Of a DNA stretch of 64,000 nt, positions 50,366 through 58,425 are shown piece after piece. The first letter of the stretch is position 1; every line of letters begins with the position of its first letter. This DNA comes from Shinella sumterensis (GTDB lineage Bacteria > Pseudomonadota > Alphaproteobacteria > Rhizobiales > Rhizobiaceae). Below the pieces are notes generated by a model. The model saw only the letters and a list, made by a program, of their open reading frames with translations, ran no database searches and had not been told where the DNA came from. The DNA is taken from assembly GCF_004514425.2 (NCBI RefSeq), contig NZ_MYFN02000009.1, forward strand, positions 118,636-182,635, written 5' to 3'. The position numbers and the translations under genes are program-made.

Positions 50366-52513
50366 CTATTCGGCGGCTTCGAGATGCCTGCCCTGATCGT
50401 CATCCGGATCGGAGGTCGTCTGCTCGCCATCCAGGTCCTCGGTCAGGAAGGCCGGCAACACGACATCGCCGACTTCGACGTCCTCGTCGCCTGCGGTCAC
50501 AGCATCGTCCGTCTCCGAAATCCCGACCTCCTCGGAGATTTCATCGGCAGGATAGCGCAGCACTTCCGGGAGCCACCCGCTGCCGTCGAGCAACCGGGCG
50601 GCTTCGCGCGCCATGTCCTGCTTCTTGAGGTGATCGATAAGCTGGGCCGACTGATCGCCCTTTGCTTCGCGAACGGCCTGCAGGATGTGCGCCTTGGTCA
50701 CGCGACCGAGATAGTTGTCGACCGTCGGCGTCCAGCCCGCACCCACCATGCCGAATCCGATCGTCTGGGCCAGCTGCACGGCATGCTGGTTTTCCTTGGA
50801 CCGGCGGTTCCATTGCTGCATCGTGGCGTTCAGCGACATCGACGCGCAATGAGCAAACAGCGCCATCCGGCTGTCGTGATCGAGCGCGATCAGGTAGGCC
50901 CAAACCGCATCGGCGTTGCCGGGAAGATCGTGCCCCCAGTTCTCCTGGCGCTGCTCGATCTCCTTCGCCCAGACCGTTTCGGAAAGGCCCTGCGTCTTGG
51001 TCGAGACCGAATGCTGCACCGTGATTTCCAGGCAAGACGCCGAGCGGAAGTGATAGAAGGCGTTCAGCACGAGCAGGTGCAGCACGGCGATGAAGGCCAT
51101 CATCGGCTCATTGGCGAGCGCATTCCTGAGCGCAAGCGTGCGGGCCGCGGTCAGGTCCTCGATGAGCCGTTCCGACAGCGGCCGGATCTTGCCGTCGTCC
51201 TCCTCCTGATCTTCGACACCAACGGGCTTGCCGTTGATCGTCACACCACCACCTTCCGCGGCGGTCTCGTCGCCATCGTCACCATTCTGGCCGACGCCAT
51301 CGCCTTCCTCCGCCTCGACGACAGGCTCGTCTTCCGGGCGGACGAAGCCGCGCTCGATTCTGAGTTCGCCGTTGCCGGCCAGCGAGATGAAGGCGCCGCC
51401 GCGAGCGACGTCCTCGGGATCGAGGACAAAGGGTCGGTCATTCAGCGCCGTCATCTGAGCGTCGAGATCATCAAGGCGCGCTTCCGTCTCCTCCGAATGG
51501 TCGTCGACAGCTTCGTATTCGGCATTGAGCTTCTCGATTTCTGCCGTCAGGGCATCATGAAGCGCCAGCTCCTCCTCGGTCAGTTCTGCCTGCTTGCCGT
51601 AAAAGCGGCGAAGGCCGGAAGCGTGGCCGAAGTGGAAGTCGATGGCGAAGTCGACCCACTTCCAACCCTCATCGATCTTCAGCGCTTCAGCGTCTGCCGT
51701 CAGCTTTTCCAACACGAGCTGTTCGAGCAGCGCCGGATCCTGAAGCCATCCGCCGTTGTCCTGCTCGAAGAGATCCCGCATGACAATGCCGCCGGCGGCC
51801 TCATAGGCTTCGATGCCGACATATATCGCACGGCGGTCGCTCGCCCGGATCGCGGTTTCGGTCAGCAGCCGGCGAATATAGTAGGGGTCGGTGCTTTGCG
51901 TGCGCGAAATCGTCTCCCAGACCTGCTCCTGCCGCGCGTGATCCTTGGTGATCGAGAACGCCATGACTTGGCCAAGCTTCATCTGGTCATCACCGTAGAG
52001 TTCGAGCAGACGGGGCGACACTGAGGCCAGGCGGAGGCGCTGCTTCACCGTCGCTACCGACATGTGGAAGCGGGCGGCGATTTCTTCCTCGTCGAGGCCC
52101 TGCTCGTGCAGGTCCATAATGGCGCGGAATTCGTCGAGCGGATGCAGCTGCTCGCGTTGCGTGTTCTCGGCAAGCGAGTCTTCTACGGCCGAGGTCGTCT
52201 CGGCGCGATTCACGATGCAAGGTGTCGGCGCCGACTTGGGCAGACGCTTCTGCTTGACGAGCAGTCCGAGTGCTTCGTAGCGACGCCCCCCGGCCGGGGC
52301 GTCAAAGCGCCCGGTCTCATTCCCGTCGGCATCACGTATTGGTCGCACATTCAGGCTTAGGATGAGACCGCGACGGGCGATATCCTCTGCAAGCTGCGGA
52401 ATCGTGACGCCGTTCTTTACCCGCCGAACATTCTTCTGCGACAGTTCGATCCTGTCGTACGGGATGTTCTCCGCCGGGTTCAATGTGACCTTCTCGATGG
52501 CTGATTTGGCCAT
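50366..52513 (-). CDS. Large ParB/Spo0J-family protein
   Basis: 715-aa protein. The N-terminal ParB/Srx domain (about 15-120) has GGRRYEALGLLVKQKRLPK and the arginine-patch region SLAENTQREQLHPLDEFRAI, which in ParB binds CTP. A helix-turn-helix follows (EEEIAARFHMSVATVKQRLR). The remaining 500 residues are unlike chromosomal ParB: an acidic linker around residues 415-450 (EAEEGDGVGQNGDDGDE) and an uncharacterised C-terminal domain. No ParA gene adjoins, so simple partition is doubtful. GGAG lies 8 bases before the ATG. Long accessory ParB proteins of this type are common on rhizobial plasmids and phages. Confidence 0.9.
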   Translation of the reverse strand: MAKSAIEKVTLNPAENIPYDRIELSQKNVRRVKNGVTIPQLAEDIARRGLILSLNVRPIRDADGNETGRFDAPAGGRRYEALGLLVKQKRLPKSAPTPCIVNRAETTSAVEDSLAENTQREQLHPLDEFRAIMDLHEQGLDEEEIAARFHMSVATVKQRLRLASVSPRLLELYGDDQMKLGQVMAFSITKDHARQEQVWETISRTQSTDPYYIRRLLTETAIRASDRRAIYVGIEAYEAAGGIVMRDLFEQDNGGWLQDPALLEQLVLEKLTADAEALKIDEGWKWVDFAIDFHFGHASGLRRFYGKQAELTEEELALHDALTAEIEKLNAEYEAVDDHSEETEARLDDLDAQMTALNDRPFVLDPEDVARGGAFISLAGNGELRIERGFVRPEDEPVVEAEEGDGVGQNGDDGDETAAEGGGVTINGKPVGVEDQEEDDGKIRPLSERLIEDLTAARTLALRNALANEPMMAFIAVLHLLVLNAFYHFRSASCLEITVQHSVSTKTQGLSETVWAKEIEQRQENWGHDLPGNADAVWAYLIALDHDSRMALFAHCASMSLNATMQQWNRRSKENQHAVQLAQTIGFGMVGAGWTPTVDNYLGRVTKAHILQAVREAKGDQSAQLIDHLKKQDMAREAARLLDGSGWLPEVLRYPADEISEEVGISETDDAVTAGDEDVEVGDVVLPAFLTEDLDGEQTTSDPDDDQGRHLEAAE

Positions 52514-52536
52514 TTCGTTTCTCCAAGGCGGGTTGG

Positions 52537-52570
52537 CCGGAGCCTCTCTCCAGCAACCTCAACCCGCCGC
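52537..52570. repeat. Direct repeat upstream of parB (copy A)
   Basis: CCGGAGCCTCTCTCCAGC followed by AACCTCAACCCGCCGC. A closely matching copy lies upstream of the PP-loop gene at 54366-54398, in the same orientation and followed by a similar C/T-rich tract. It starts 24 bp upstream of the parB ATG. Confidence 0.8.
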
Positions 52571-52613
52571 GAAGGCCCCTTCCCCCCTCTCCCTCTTTCC
52601 CCGGCCACCGCCC

Positions 52614-53195
52614 TCACCGCTTGCCGCCTGCGTCCGCGTCGCCGCTCGCGTCCCGCAGGGACCTGTCCAGCCAGATCGCCATCCGCCGCCGCATGATGCC
52701 GATCGGCGCGCAGATTTCCGTGATCGCCGCGCTCCCCGCGACAAAGCCATCCTCCTGAAACAGGTCGACGAAGTGCTGCATGACGTCGAGATAGAGGGCG
52801 CCACCAACCAGGCAGACATCGACGAACGGTTTCCGGCCATGCTCCGTCATCGAGGCGATGTGCATGCCCGGATGCTCGCCCGATGGCATCACCACGCGCC
52901 GCTGAGTTTTCGGCAGCGGCCATCGCGTGCCGAGGCCGCCGGCCTTCATGGCGGTCACAATCTCCGGCGTCATCCGTCGATCGTAGTTTTCGATGGTGGT
53001 CCTCGCTTCACGAAAACCGTACTCAGCCGACAGAAAGGCGACCCGTGCCTTCCGCTCGTCGGGATCGACACGACGCAATGTTTGCCAGAGCGGCCCATCG
53101 TATCGGTCACGCGCCGGCATGTATTGCGGACCGTCGCGCTTGGTCATCGAGCAGGACAGGATGAGCAGGCGGCTGGAGGGTGACGTGTCGGTCAT
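52614..53195 (-). CDS. DUF6884-like protein
   Basis: 193-aa protein starting MTDTSPSSRLLILSCSMTKR, then PARDRYDGPLWQTLRRVDPD and VAFLSAEYGFREARTTIENY, followed by DRRMTP. This LSCSxTKR, DRYDGPLW, LSAxYG, YDRRMT series fits DUF6884, a family related to YaaA-like DNA-repair proteins. Its ATG overlaps the stop of the PP-loop gene by 4 bp. Being sandwiched between a PAPS-reductase-like gene and parB suggests a joint nucleic-acid function. Confidence 0.78.
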   Translation of the reverse strand: MTDTSPSSRLLILSCSMTKRDGPQYMPARDRYDGPLWQTLRRVDPDERKARVAFLSAEYGFREARTTIENYDRRMTPEIVTAMKAGGLGTRWPLPKTQRRVVMPSGEHPGMHIASMTEHGRKPFVDVCLVGGALYLDVMQHFVDLFQEDGFVAGSAAITEICAPIGIMRRRMAIWLDRSLRDASGDADAGGKR

Positions 53196-54343
53196 GCGGC
53201 CCTCCCCCGGCTGGCCTGAAGGTCGAGGAGCTCGGCATAGCGCGCATGGATAGAGGCGCGGCCGACATGTCGCGCGCGAAATCCCAGCATGGTGCTGACC
53301 TGCGAGCGCACCTCCGCGAGAAGATCGGCCTCGCCGTCGGATAGCATCCGCGTGGGCCAACCTTTCACATAGAGCATCGGCTTCGTCAGCCGGCGTTCTG
53401 CCGCACGACGACGGTCCGCGTTTTCCTTGGCCATGGCGAAAAGATCACGGATTCTCGGCTCAAGGAGATGGGGCGCAATATCTCCTAACCAACGGCTGCT
53501 CTGAAACGCAAACGTGCTGCGGCATTCCAGGCCAACCATTTGTCGATAGAGATCGTGTGCTTCCGGCTGCGCCGCTGCGGCTACCAGATCGGGAAGGCTC
53601 GACATGATGCAGAAGCGGCACGACACACGCGTGAGGCCGAACCGGCGATAGGCGGGATGGGGTTCGATGCCCCAGAAATCGAGCGACGAAAAGACCTCCG
53701 GTTCGGACCAGTCGAGTATCGGCCGCCACGTCCATATTCGCTCACCCGGCTTGTGATCGAAGATCTCGGCTCGAGCGCGCTGCGGGCTTTCCTCGCGCCG
53801 GACGCCGGTCACGCTGATGATCGGCAGTTTTGAGAACCGGCGTTTAAGTTCCGCATGGATTTTTGAGGTCTTCATCTCGGACGTGCAGAACCTCATCGCC
53901 GGCGTGCTCCAGCATGGGACGAGCGTCACGGTGCTGAGGTTTTCGTAGCGCGCGACGTTGGATCGCCAGCGGCTTTCCCAGCGGTCCATCAGCCCACCTT
54001 GCTTGCGGCGGACGACAATGAGTTCGGCGTCGAGGCGATCGGACAATCGCTCGCAGGTCGGCAGCGAATCCGCCCATTCCACCGAGCCGAGATCGGCATG
54101 GATCAGTAGACGCGGGCCGGAATGTCCGATCCGATCGAGATACTCGAAGGTCGCCATGGCTGCGGCCTGGCTGTCCTTGCCGCCCGAAACGCCGATGGCT
54201 GCGGCCGCGCCTTGCTGAAGAAGATCCGCGATCGGCGGGAGGATGGAAATCGACGGAAAAGCGCGGGCAATCGATATCGCCGGCTGTGTCTTATGGGTGG
54301 CAAATCGTTGGTGCGCGGGATCCACATTCGGATTGTGACGCAT
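53192..54343 (-). CDS. PAPS-reductase/DndC-like PP-loop protein
   Basis: 383-aa protein with the ATP-pyrophosphatase P-loop GVSGGKDSQAAAMA near residue 54, then LLIHADLGSVEWADSLPTCE and CWSTPAMRFCTSEMKTSKIH. A second Cys pair lies in RVSCRFCIMSSLPDL near residue 257, suggesting a metal or cluster site. ISVTGVRREESPQRARAE is a typical family motif. The start at 54343 has GGAG 8 bases upstream. True PAPS reductase is unlikely, as there are no sulfate-assimilation neighbours. IbrA-like or DNA-modification PP-loop enzymes are closer in context. Confidence 0.85.
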   Translation of the reverse strand: MRHNPNVDPAHQRFATHKTQPAISIARAFPSISILPPIADLLQQGAAAAIGVSGGKDSQAAAMATFEYLDRIGHSGPRLLIHADLGSVEWADSLPTCERLSDRLDAELIVVRRKQGGLMDRWESRWRSNVARYENLSTVTLVPCWSTPAMRFCTSEMKTSKIHAELKRRFSKLPIISVTGVRREESPQRARAEIFDHKPGERIWTWRPILDWSEPEVFSSLDFWGIEPHPAYRRFGLTRVSCRFCIMSSLPDLVAAAAQPEAHDLYRQMVGLECRSTFAFQSSRWLGDIAPHLLEPRIRDLFAMAKENADRRRAAERRLTKPMLYVKGWPTRMLSDGEADLLAEVRSQVSTMLGFRARHVGRASIHARYAELLDLQASRGRAA

Positions 54344-54780
54344 GGTGCGGCTCCATGGCGAGCAGCCGGAGCCTCTCTCCAGCCTCTCAACCCGCCGCCG
54401 CCGTTCCGCCCCCCTCTCCCTCTCCCTTCGCCGACGCGCCTTTCCCATTCCCGGCCGCCCGCGCCACCGGCTCGGTTCGAAAAGTGGCGCGTTGCGCGGG
54501 GGCGCGTGAAGAAATTTCAGGACAAATTCAACGGGATGTCCTATTCTCCGCCCCGAAGCGGTACGTGCCGCTTTGGGGCGTGGAAACCCCTGTGAACGGT
54601 TGGTGCTGGCCGATACAGCATCACCTCCTTGACCTTTGGGTCGGGGGGCCTGACGCTATGTCCAGGTTCTCCGAACTAAAAGCTCAGGGCCGTTTCACAC
54701 GGTTTCCAACCCCCCGATCATGGGGTCATTGAGCATTGAACGGCGGGGACGTACCGCCGAAGGCGCTTCAGGAGAAACCG
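54344..54780. other. Divergent intergenic region with a strong hairpin
   Basis: No supported reading frame. It contains direct-repeat copy B, a C/T-rich tract, and a hairpin at 54549-54580 with 13-bp arms (CGCCCCGAAGCGG and CCGCTTTGGGGCG, one mismatch) around TACGTG. It should include the promoters of the leftward PP-loop gene and of the rightward TTG-start gene. Confidence 0.55.
54366..54398. repeat. Direct repeat upstream of the PP-loop gene (copy B)
   Basis: CCGGAGCCTCTCTCCAGC followed by CTCTCAACCCGCCGC, matching copy A at 52537-52570 except for a short indel region. It lies 23 bp upstream of the PP-loop ATG. Confidence 0.8.
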
Positions 54781-55092
54781 TTGGCTGAGGGTCTCGTCTT
54801 CACTTTCTATACCTACGCCGACGCGCGTATTCCGCGCGAGGAGCGCTGGAAACCGACAGGGCTGCGCGATATTTTCTTCGACAATTACGACGACGTAAAA
54901 AGCACCGTTCTTGCGATGCGCGACGACATCGCCGCCGATCCCGACATGGAATGGGAGACAACGAATATCGAGAAGGTTGAGACAATCTCGATTTCTCAGT
55001 CCAGCATCTTGGCGCTGCTGAACGGTGGGCCCGGTGCGTTTGTCGACCGTTACGAGGTTGTGGCGACGATCGGGCGAAAGCACGAAAGCTGA
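54781..55092 (+). CDS. Hypothetical 103-aa protein
   Basis: I chose TTG 54781 because AGGAG lies 6 bases upstream; the frame is open to 54736. It reads AEGLVFTFYTYADARIPREE, then KPTGLRDIFFDNYDDVKSTV, an alpha/beta protein with no recognised motif. It converges with the next small gene, and a hairpin overlaps its end. Codon use is less GC-rich than in the accessory block. Confidence 0.6.
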   Translation: MAEGLVFTFYTYADARIPREERWKPTGLRDIFFDNYDDVKSTVLAMRDDIAADPDMEWETTNIEKVETISISQSSILALLNGGPGAFVDRYEVVATIGRKHES

Positions 55093-55102
55093 TTTTCGCC
55101 CG
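55071..55102. terminator. Hairpin at the end of the 103-aa gene
   Basis: CGGGCGAAA (55071-55079) pairs with TTTCGCCCG (55094-55102) across the stop codon. There is no long T-run, so it is at best a bidirectional terminator for the convergent pair. Confidence 0.4.
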
Positions 55103-55149
55103 CGTGGCAGCTCCGATCTTCATGCATGGTTGCCGTTTTCCAGTAGGGG

Positions 55150-55428
55150 CTACCGATCCGGTTTGTTGAACGGGGACGGCAGTAACGTGTCGTCTGGCAA
55201 ATCCGACACGCGCTTTATCACCTCCTTGAGGCGGTCGATATTGAACGCATTATCCGCAAACCATATCTCGATCTCGACCGGATCGAGTGTATCGACCATT
55301 GCGGTAGTCGGAACCGCACAACCAGAGTCCCGGATGGTGCGGATATTGTGTTGGTAGCGGCGGATTCGTTCTTCCATCGGAAGGTCCGGACCGTGCTTCA
55401 ATAACTTCTCTTTCGGCCACGTTGGCAT
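55150..55428 (-). CDS. Hypothetical 92-aa protein
   Basis: Starts MPTWPKEKLLKHGPDLPMEE at 55428 with GGAGGAG about 10 bases upstream, then RIRRYQHNIRTIRDSGCAVP. A small helical protein of unknown family. It lies between the accessory block and the IS5 element. Confidence 0.55.
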   Translation of the reverse strand: MPTWPKEKLLKHGPDLPMEERIRRYQHNIRTIRDSGCAVPTTAMVDTLDPVEIEIWFADNAFNIDRLKEVIKRVSDLPDDTLLPSPFNKPDR

Positions 55429-55744
55429 CAGGTCCGCTCCTCCAGAGCGCCGCAAGGGTACTTCGAAAAACTACCAAAGACCCTCAAAAAAATCCAACCC
55501 TGACACTCTATGCTGTCCGGATTGTTTCCGATGAAAATGCCTGGACGAATGCGCTTTTCGTTTACTCGCAGCGGATTCATCTTTGACCGCGTTATCTTCG
55601 CTAAAACCGAAACTTTTGCTTGGCTTCTCTCCGTTAGAGCAAGCCGCGCAGGGAACCGCCAACTCATGGACGCTTGGCAGATTGAGGTTTGCTCCCTGAC
55701 GTCAGGTCGCACGATTTGCACCTTGAGCAAGTCTTCGGGCACTA
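55429..55744. other. Gene-free flank left of the IS5 element
   Basis: AT content is higher than in the surroundings. Frames on both strands are short, lack ribosome sites and match nothing I recognise. It may be the remnant of a gene disrupted before or by the IS insertion. Confidence 0.4.
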
Positions 55745-56618
55745 GGCCGTGTGGACGAATTGACTCAGGTATAGGTTTTGGGGTTCTGGGGACGAATCCG
55801 GTCTGATTCATAGGTTGCCGACTGATTTGGAGGTCGGCGATGTCCACGAAGATGACGGATACGGATTGGGCGAACGCGCTGGAGGTGTTCCGGGCCTGCC
55901 TGCCCCGGCGGGGCCGCAAGGCCACGGACGACCGGCTGTTTCTGGAAGCGATGCACTTCTTCACGGTGGAGAATGTGCGCTGGCGGGCGCTGCCGGAGCG
56001 CTTCGGCCATTGGAACTCGGTGTGGAAGCGTTTTGACCGGCTGAGCAAGGCCGGCGTGTTCGAAGCCTTTTTCGACACGCTGGCCGAGATGAGCGCATCG
56101 GCCCATTTGATCCAGATGTTCGATTCTACCATTGTCCGCGCCCATGTCTCGGCGGCCGGAGCAAAGGGGGGCAGCAAGGCCAGGCGCTCGGACGCTCGCG
56201 TGGCGGGTTCACGACCAAAATCCACGCCAAGGCGGACAATTCGGGCGACATCATCGCGTTCGATCTGACCGGCGGCCAGGTTGCCGACACAACCCGCTTC
56301 GAGACCCTGCTCGACATAGGGCCGGACATCACCCCACGCGCCGCACTGGGCGACAAAGGCTATTCCAGCAAGGCCAATCGCGCCGCCGCCCGGGCTCGCG
56401 GCATCGCCCCGGTGATCCCGCACAAGGCCAACGAGAAGAACGCGCCGGCCTTCTTCGCCAAGACGCTCTACAAGGCGCGCGCTCGGATCGAGCAAGGCTT
56501 CGGGCGGCTCAAGCGCTTCAAGCGCGTCGCTTTGCGATGCGAAAAGACCGCACGGAATTTCCGCTCGATCGTCAGCTTCGCCGCCGGCCTATGCTTGCTC
56601 AAATTCGTCCACACGCCC
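55745..56618 (+). mobile_element. IS5-family insertion sequence (IS427-like)
   Basis: 874-bp element. The left end GGCCGTGTGGACGAATT and the right end, reverse-complemented GGGCGTGTGGACGAATT, are matching terminal repeats. Both are flanked by TA (55743-55744 and 56619-56620), the usual 2-bp target duplication of the IS427 group. One transposase gene in two frames fills it. The element appears intact and could be active. It sits at the junction between the accessory block and the RloAB module. Confidence 0.88.
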
Positions 56619-56621
56619 TAG
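55840..56621 (+). CDS. IS5-family transposase, two frames joined by frameshift
   Basis: The first frame starts at ATG 55840 (GGAGG upstream) with MSTKMTDTDWANALEVFRAC and MFDSTIVRAHVSAAGAKGG, which carries the first catalytic Asp. At the run AAAGGGGGG (about 56163-56171) the frame shifts. The second frame continues FTTKIHAKADNSGDIIAFDL, ALGDKGYSSKANRAAA (second Asp) and YKARARIEQGFGRLKRFKRV (catalytic Glu). The slippery run and the two-frame layout are normal for programmed frameshifting in this group. The last codon is completed by the flanking TA: CCC TAG spans the element end. Confidence 0.9.
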
Positions 56622-56638
56622 AAAGCCGAACGATCTAT

Positions 56639-57205
56639 TTACGGGATTAGTCGCAGGAACCGAAGTAGCGCAGCGAATTCCTGATGATTTCCGGAGACCC
56701 TTTCTACGCCTTCGAGATCGATCCTTCGAGACACCTCCAGGCGACTCATTGGCTTTGCATAGCCGGGCCAAACTTGGAGAAGATTGGCCTGCGAGGTAGC
56801 GCTGTCTGGCGGATTTGCGGTTAGCCGACCCTCAAAATGCCTGAGAAGGAATGCCTCGTGGCATGGGGCCTGCCAAATGATTGAAATTTTGTTCTGGGCC
56901 GCCAGCGCGTGGACTTGCTGGCGACGCTGGTGGTCGCCTGCGATCTGATCGTCATCCATAAGGAGCGCACGATATTGAAACTCGGCACGCCGCTGGTTTC
57001 GGCGTGCAATTTCCTGCACTGCCTTTTTGACGCGGGCGAGCGGATCTCCCGCGCCAGGGTTGAGGTTCACTACCTCTATGTGAAACGGCAGCTCTTTTTG
57101 CCGGACGATATCGTTCAAAAACTGTCCGTAAGCCTGTTCGGATTCGCCTTCGCATCCGAGAAAGACGGGTTTGCGGACGGGAATATGTGCGTTGCGCCGT
57201 CTCAT
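56639..57205 (-). CDS. RloB-like protein (AbiL-type defence partner)
   Basis: 188-aa protein with PVFLGCEGESEQAYGQFLND near the start (Toprim-like acidic motif CEGESE) and YRALLMDDDQIAGDHQRRQQ (second acidic cluster), then APCHEAFLLRHFEG. This is the RloB pattern. RloB proteins pair with an AAA15-type ATPase (RloA) in type I restriction loci and in abortive-infection systems of the AbiL kind. Its ATG overlaps the stop of the ATPase gene by 4 bp. The IS5 element ends only 18 bp past its stop. Confidence 0.85.
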   Translation of the reverse strand: MRRRNAHIPVRKPVFLGCEGESEQAYGQFLNDIVRQKELPFHIEVVNLNPGAGDPLARVKKAVQEIARRNQRRAEFQYRALLMDDDQIAGDHQRRQQVHALAAQNKISIIWQAPCHEAFLLRHFEGRLTANPPDSATSQANLLQVWPGYAKPMSRLEVSRRIDLEGVERVSGNHQEFAALLRFLRLIP

Positions 57206-58425
57206 CCGATTTGTGGCACCGCGCCGAATGCCCCTCCAAGGTACTTCTTGTAGAGGTTGTCATTTCGCCGAACAGACTGGACGTCCATCAGGCTATATAC
57301 GCTTGAGCGTCCGGTCTGATCCTTTTCGGTAAAAACGACCTCTTCCTTGCTGAGGTCATCAAGCAACGAAGCCGAATGGCAAGACATCCACAGCTGGGCT
57401 CCGCCCGGGTTGCGGTCTGGATCGTAGAACCACCGGACGATTTCCGGAAGGATCAAGGGATGGATCGACAGATCGAGTTCGTCAATTACCGCAACACCGC
57501 CTTTTTGGAGGGCCAGCAACAAGAGCGGAAATATCCGGATAAAGGATCGGGTTCCCTGACTTTCTAGTATCCATGGCATGGGGACATGCAAGCCCTCATG
57601 CTTGAACAGGGCGGTCGGACCCGATGCTGTCTGGACAATCTCCATTTGCTCAACACCCACGTCGATGCGCTGGAGTTCCCGATTGAGGCTCTGGACCGCC
57701 GCTGGATTTTGAGCCAGGAACGAAAAGACGTCCCTGTCGGTAAATTCCAAGCGTTCCATCAGTATGTTGCGGAAGACAGCGCTCGCCGCTTCCGCGAGCA
57801 CTTTCGAAGGCTCGTGCTCGAAAAGAGCGAGGGTTGAGACAACGCTGGCATCGTCCCGAATCTTATCAATGACCTGGCTATATCCGGTAAGGGAAAACGT
57901 ACGTGAACCGCGCACATCCTTGCCTGTTCCCCGTTCGAACACGCGCTGCCATTTGCCCTGCCCTTCTGGCTTGTGACGGAGGGCTTCTCGACCGACCGTT
58001 CGGATCTCGCCGTCTTTCGGGAGCAGTTCCAGTTCGTATCGATAAAGACCGAAGTCCTCCTTGCGATGCGTAGGCGCGTTGACGGCAGCGAATGACAGCT
58101 CCGTAAGCGCGCCCATCTCAATGGCCAATCGGATTGGTCGGTTCATCGACTCCTCGTCATTGAACCGTTCGCAGGGCAATGTGCCCTGATGCTGGAAGCT
58201 GTCCTTGAGAAACCAGGAGAGAAACGTCAGAGCTTTGAGGACCGAGGACTTTCCAGAGCCGTTTGCGCCGAACAGCGACACCACTTTGGGTGCGCGTTCC
58301 TCGGCGCCGGGGAACACCGCGGAGAACCGCTCCGGGTAATCGGGTACGTTACGGGGAATCCGCAAGTCGAGAGCCTGCGGATCGCGGAACGAGTAGAAGT
58401 TCTCAATTTCCAATCGGTATATCAT
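57202..58425 (-). CDS. RloA-like AAA15 ATPase
   Basis: 407-aa ABC/SMC-type ATPase of the AAA15 group. It begins MIYRLEIENFYSFRDPQALD, has Walker A SLFGANGSGKSSVLKALTFL near residue 55, a signature-like ESQGTRSFIRIFPLLLLALQ, and Walker B GGVAVIDELDLSIHPLILPE, then LWMSCHSASLLDDL (H loop). With RloB it forms a probable two-gene anti-phage module in which the ATPase senses infection and RloB acts on nucleic acid. An AT-rich promoter lies upstream. Base composition is lower in GC than in the accessory block, in line with separate transfer. Confidence 0.88.
   Translation of the reverse strand: MIYRLEIENFYSFRDPQALDLRIPRNVPDYPERFSAVFPGAEERAPKVVSLFGANGSGKSSVLKALTFLSWFLKDSFQHQGTLPCERFNDEESMNRPIRLAIEMGALTELSFAAVNAPTHRKEDFGLYRYELELLPKDGEIRTVGREALRHKPEGQGKWQRVFERGTGKDVRGSRTFSLTGYSQVIDKIRDDASVVSTLALFEHEPSKVLAEAASAVFRNILMERLEFTDRDVFSFLAQNPAAVQSLNRELQRIDVGVEQMEIVQTASGPTALFKHEGLHVPMPWILESQGTRSFIRIFPLLLLALQKGGVAVIDELDLSIHPLILPEIVRWFYDPDRNPGGAQLWMSCHSASLLDDLSKEEVVFTEKDQTGRSSVYSLMDVQSVRRNDNLYKKYLGGAFGAVPQIG

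Noticed and set aside
50384..52024. 546-codon plus-strand frame opposite parB
   Set aside because: Antisense to a well-supported ParB; composition is typical of a shadow frame.
53192..54343. Assimilatory PAPS reductase
   Set aside because: The PP-loop is right, but there are no sulfate-assimilation neighbours and the operon partners are DUF6884-like and ParB genes.
55428..56495. 355-codon minus-strand frame across the IS5 left end
   Set aside because: It crosses the element boundary and is antisense to the transposase; no motif is present.
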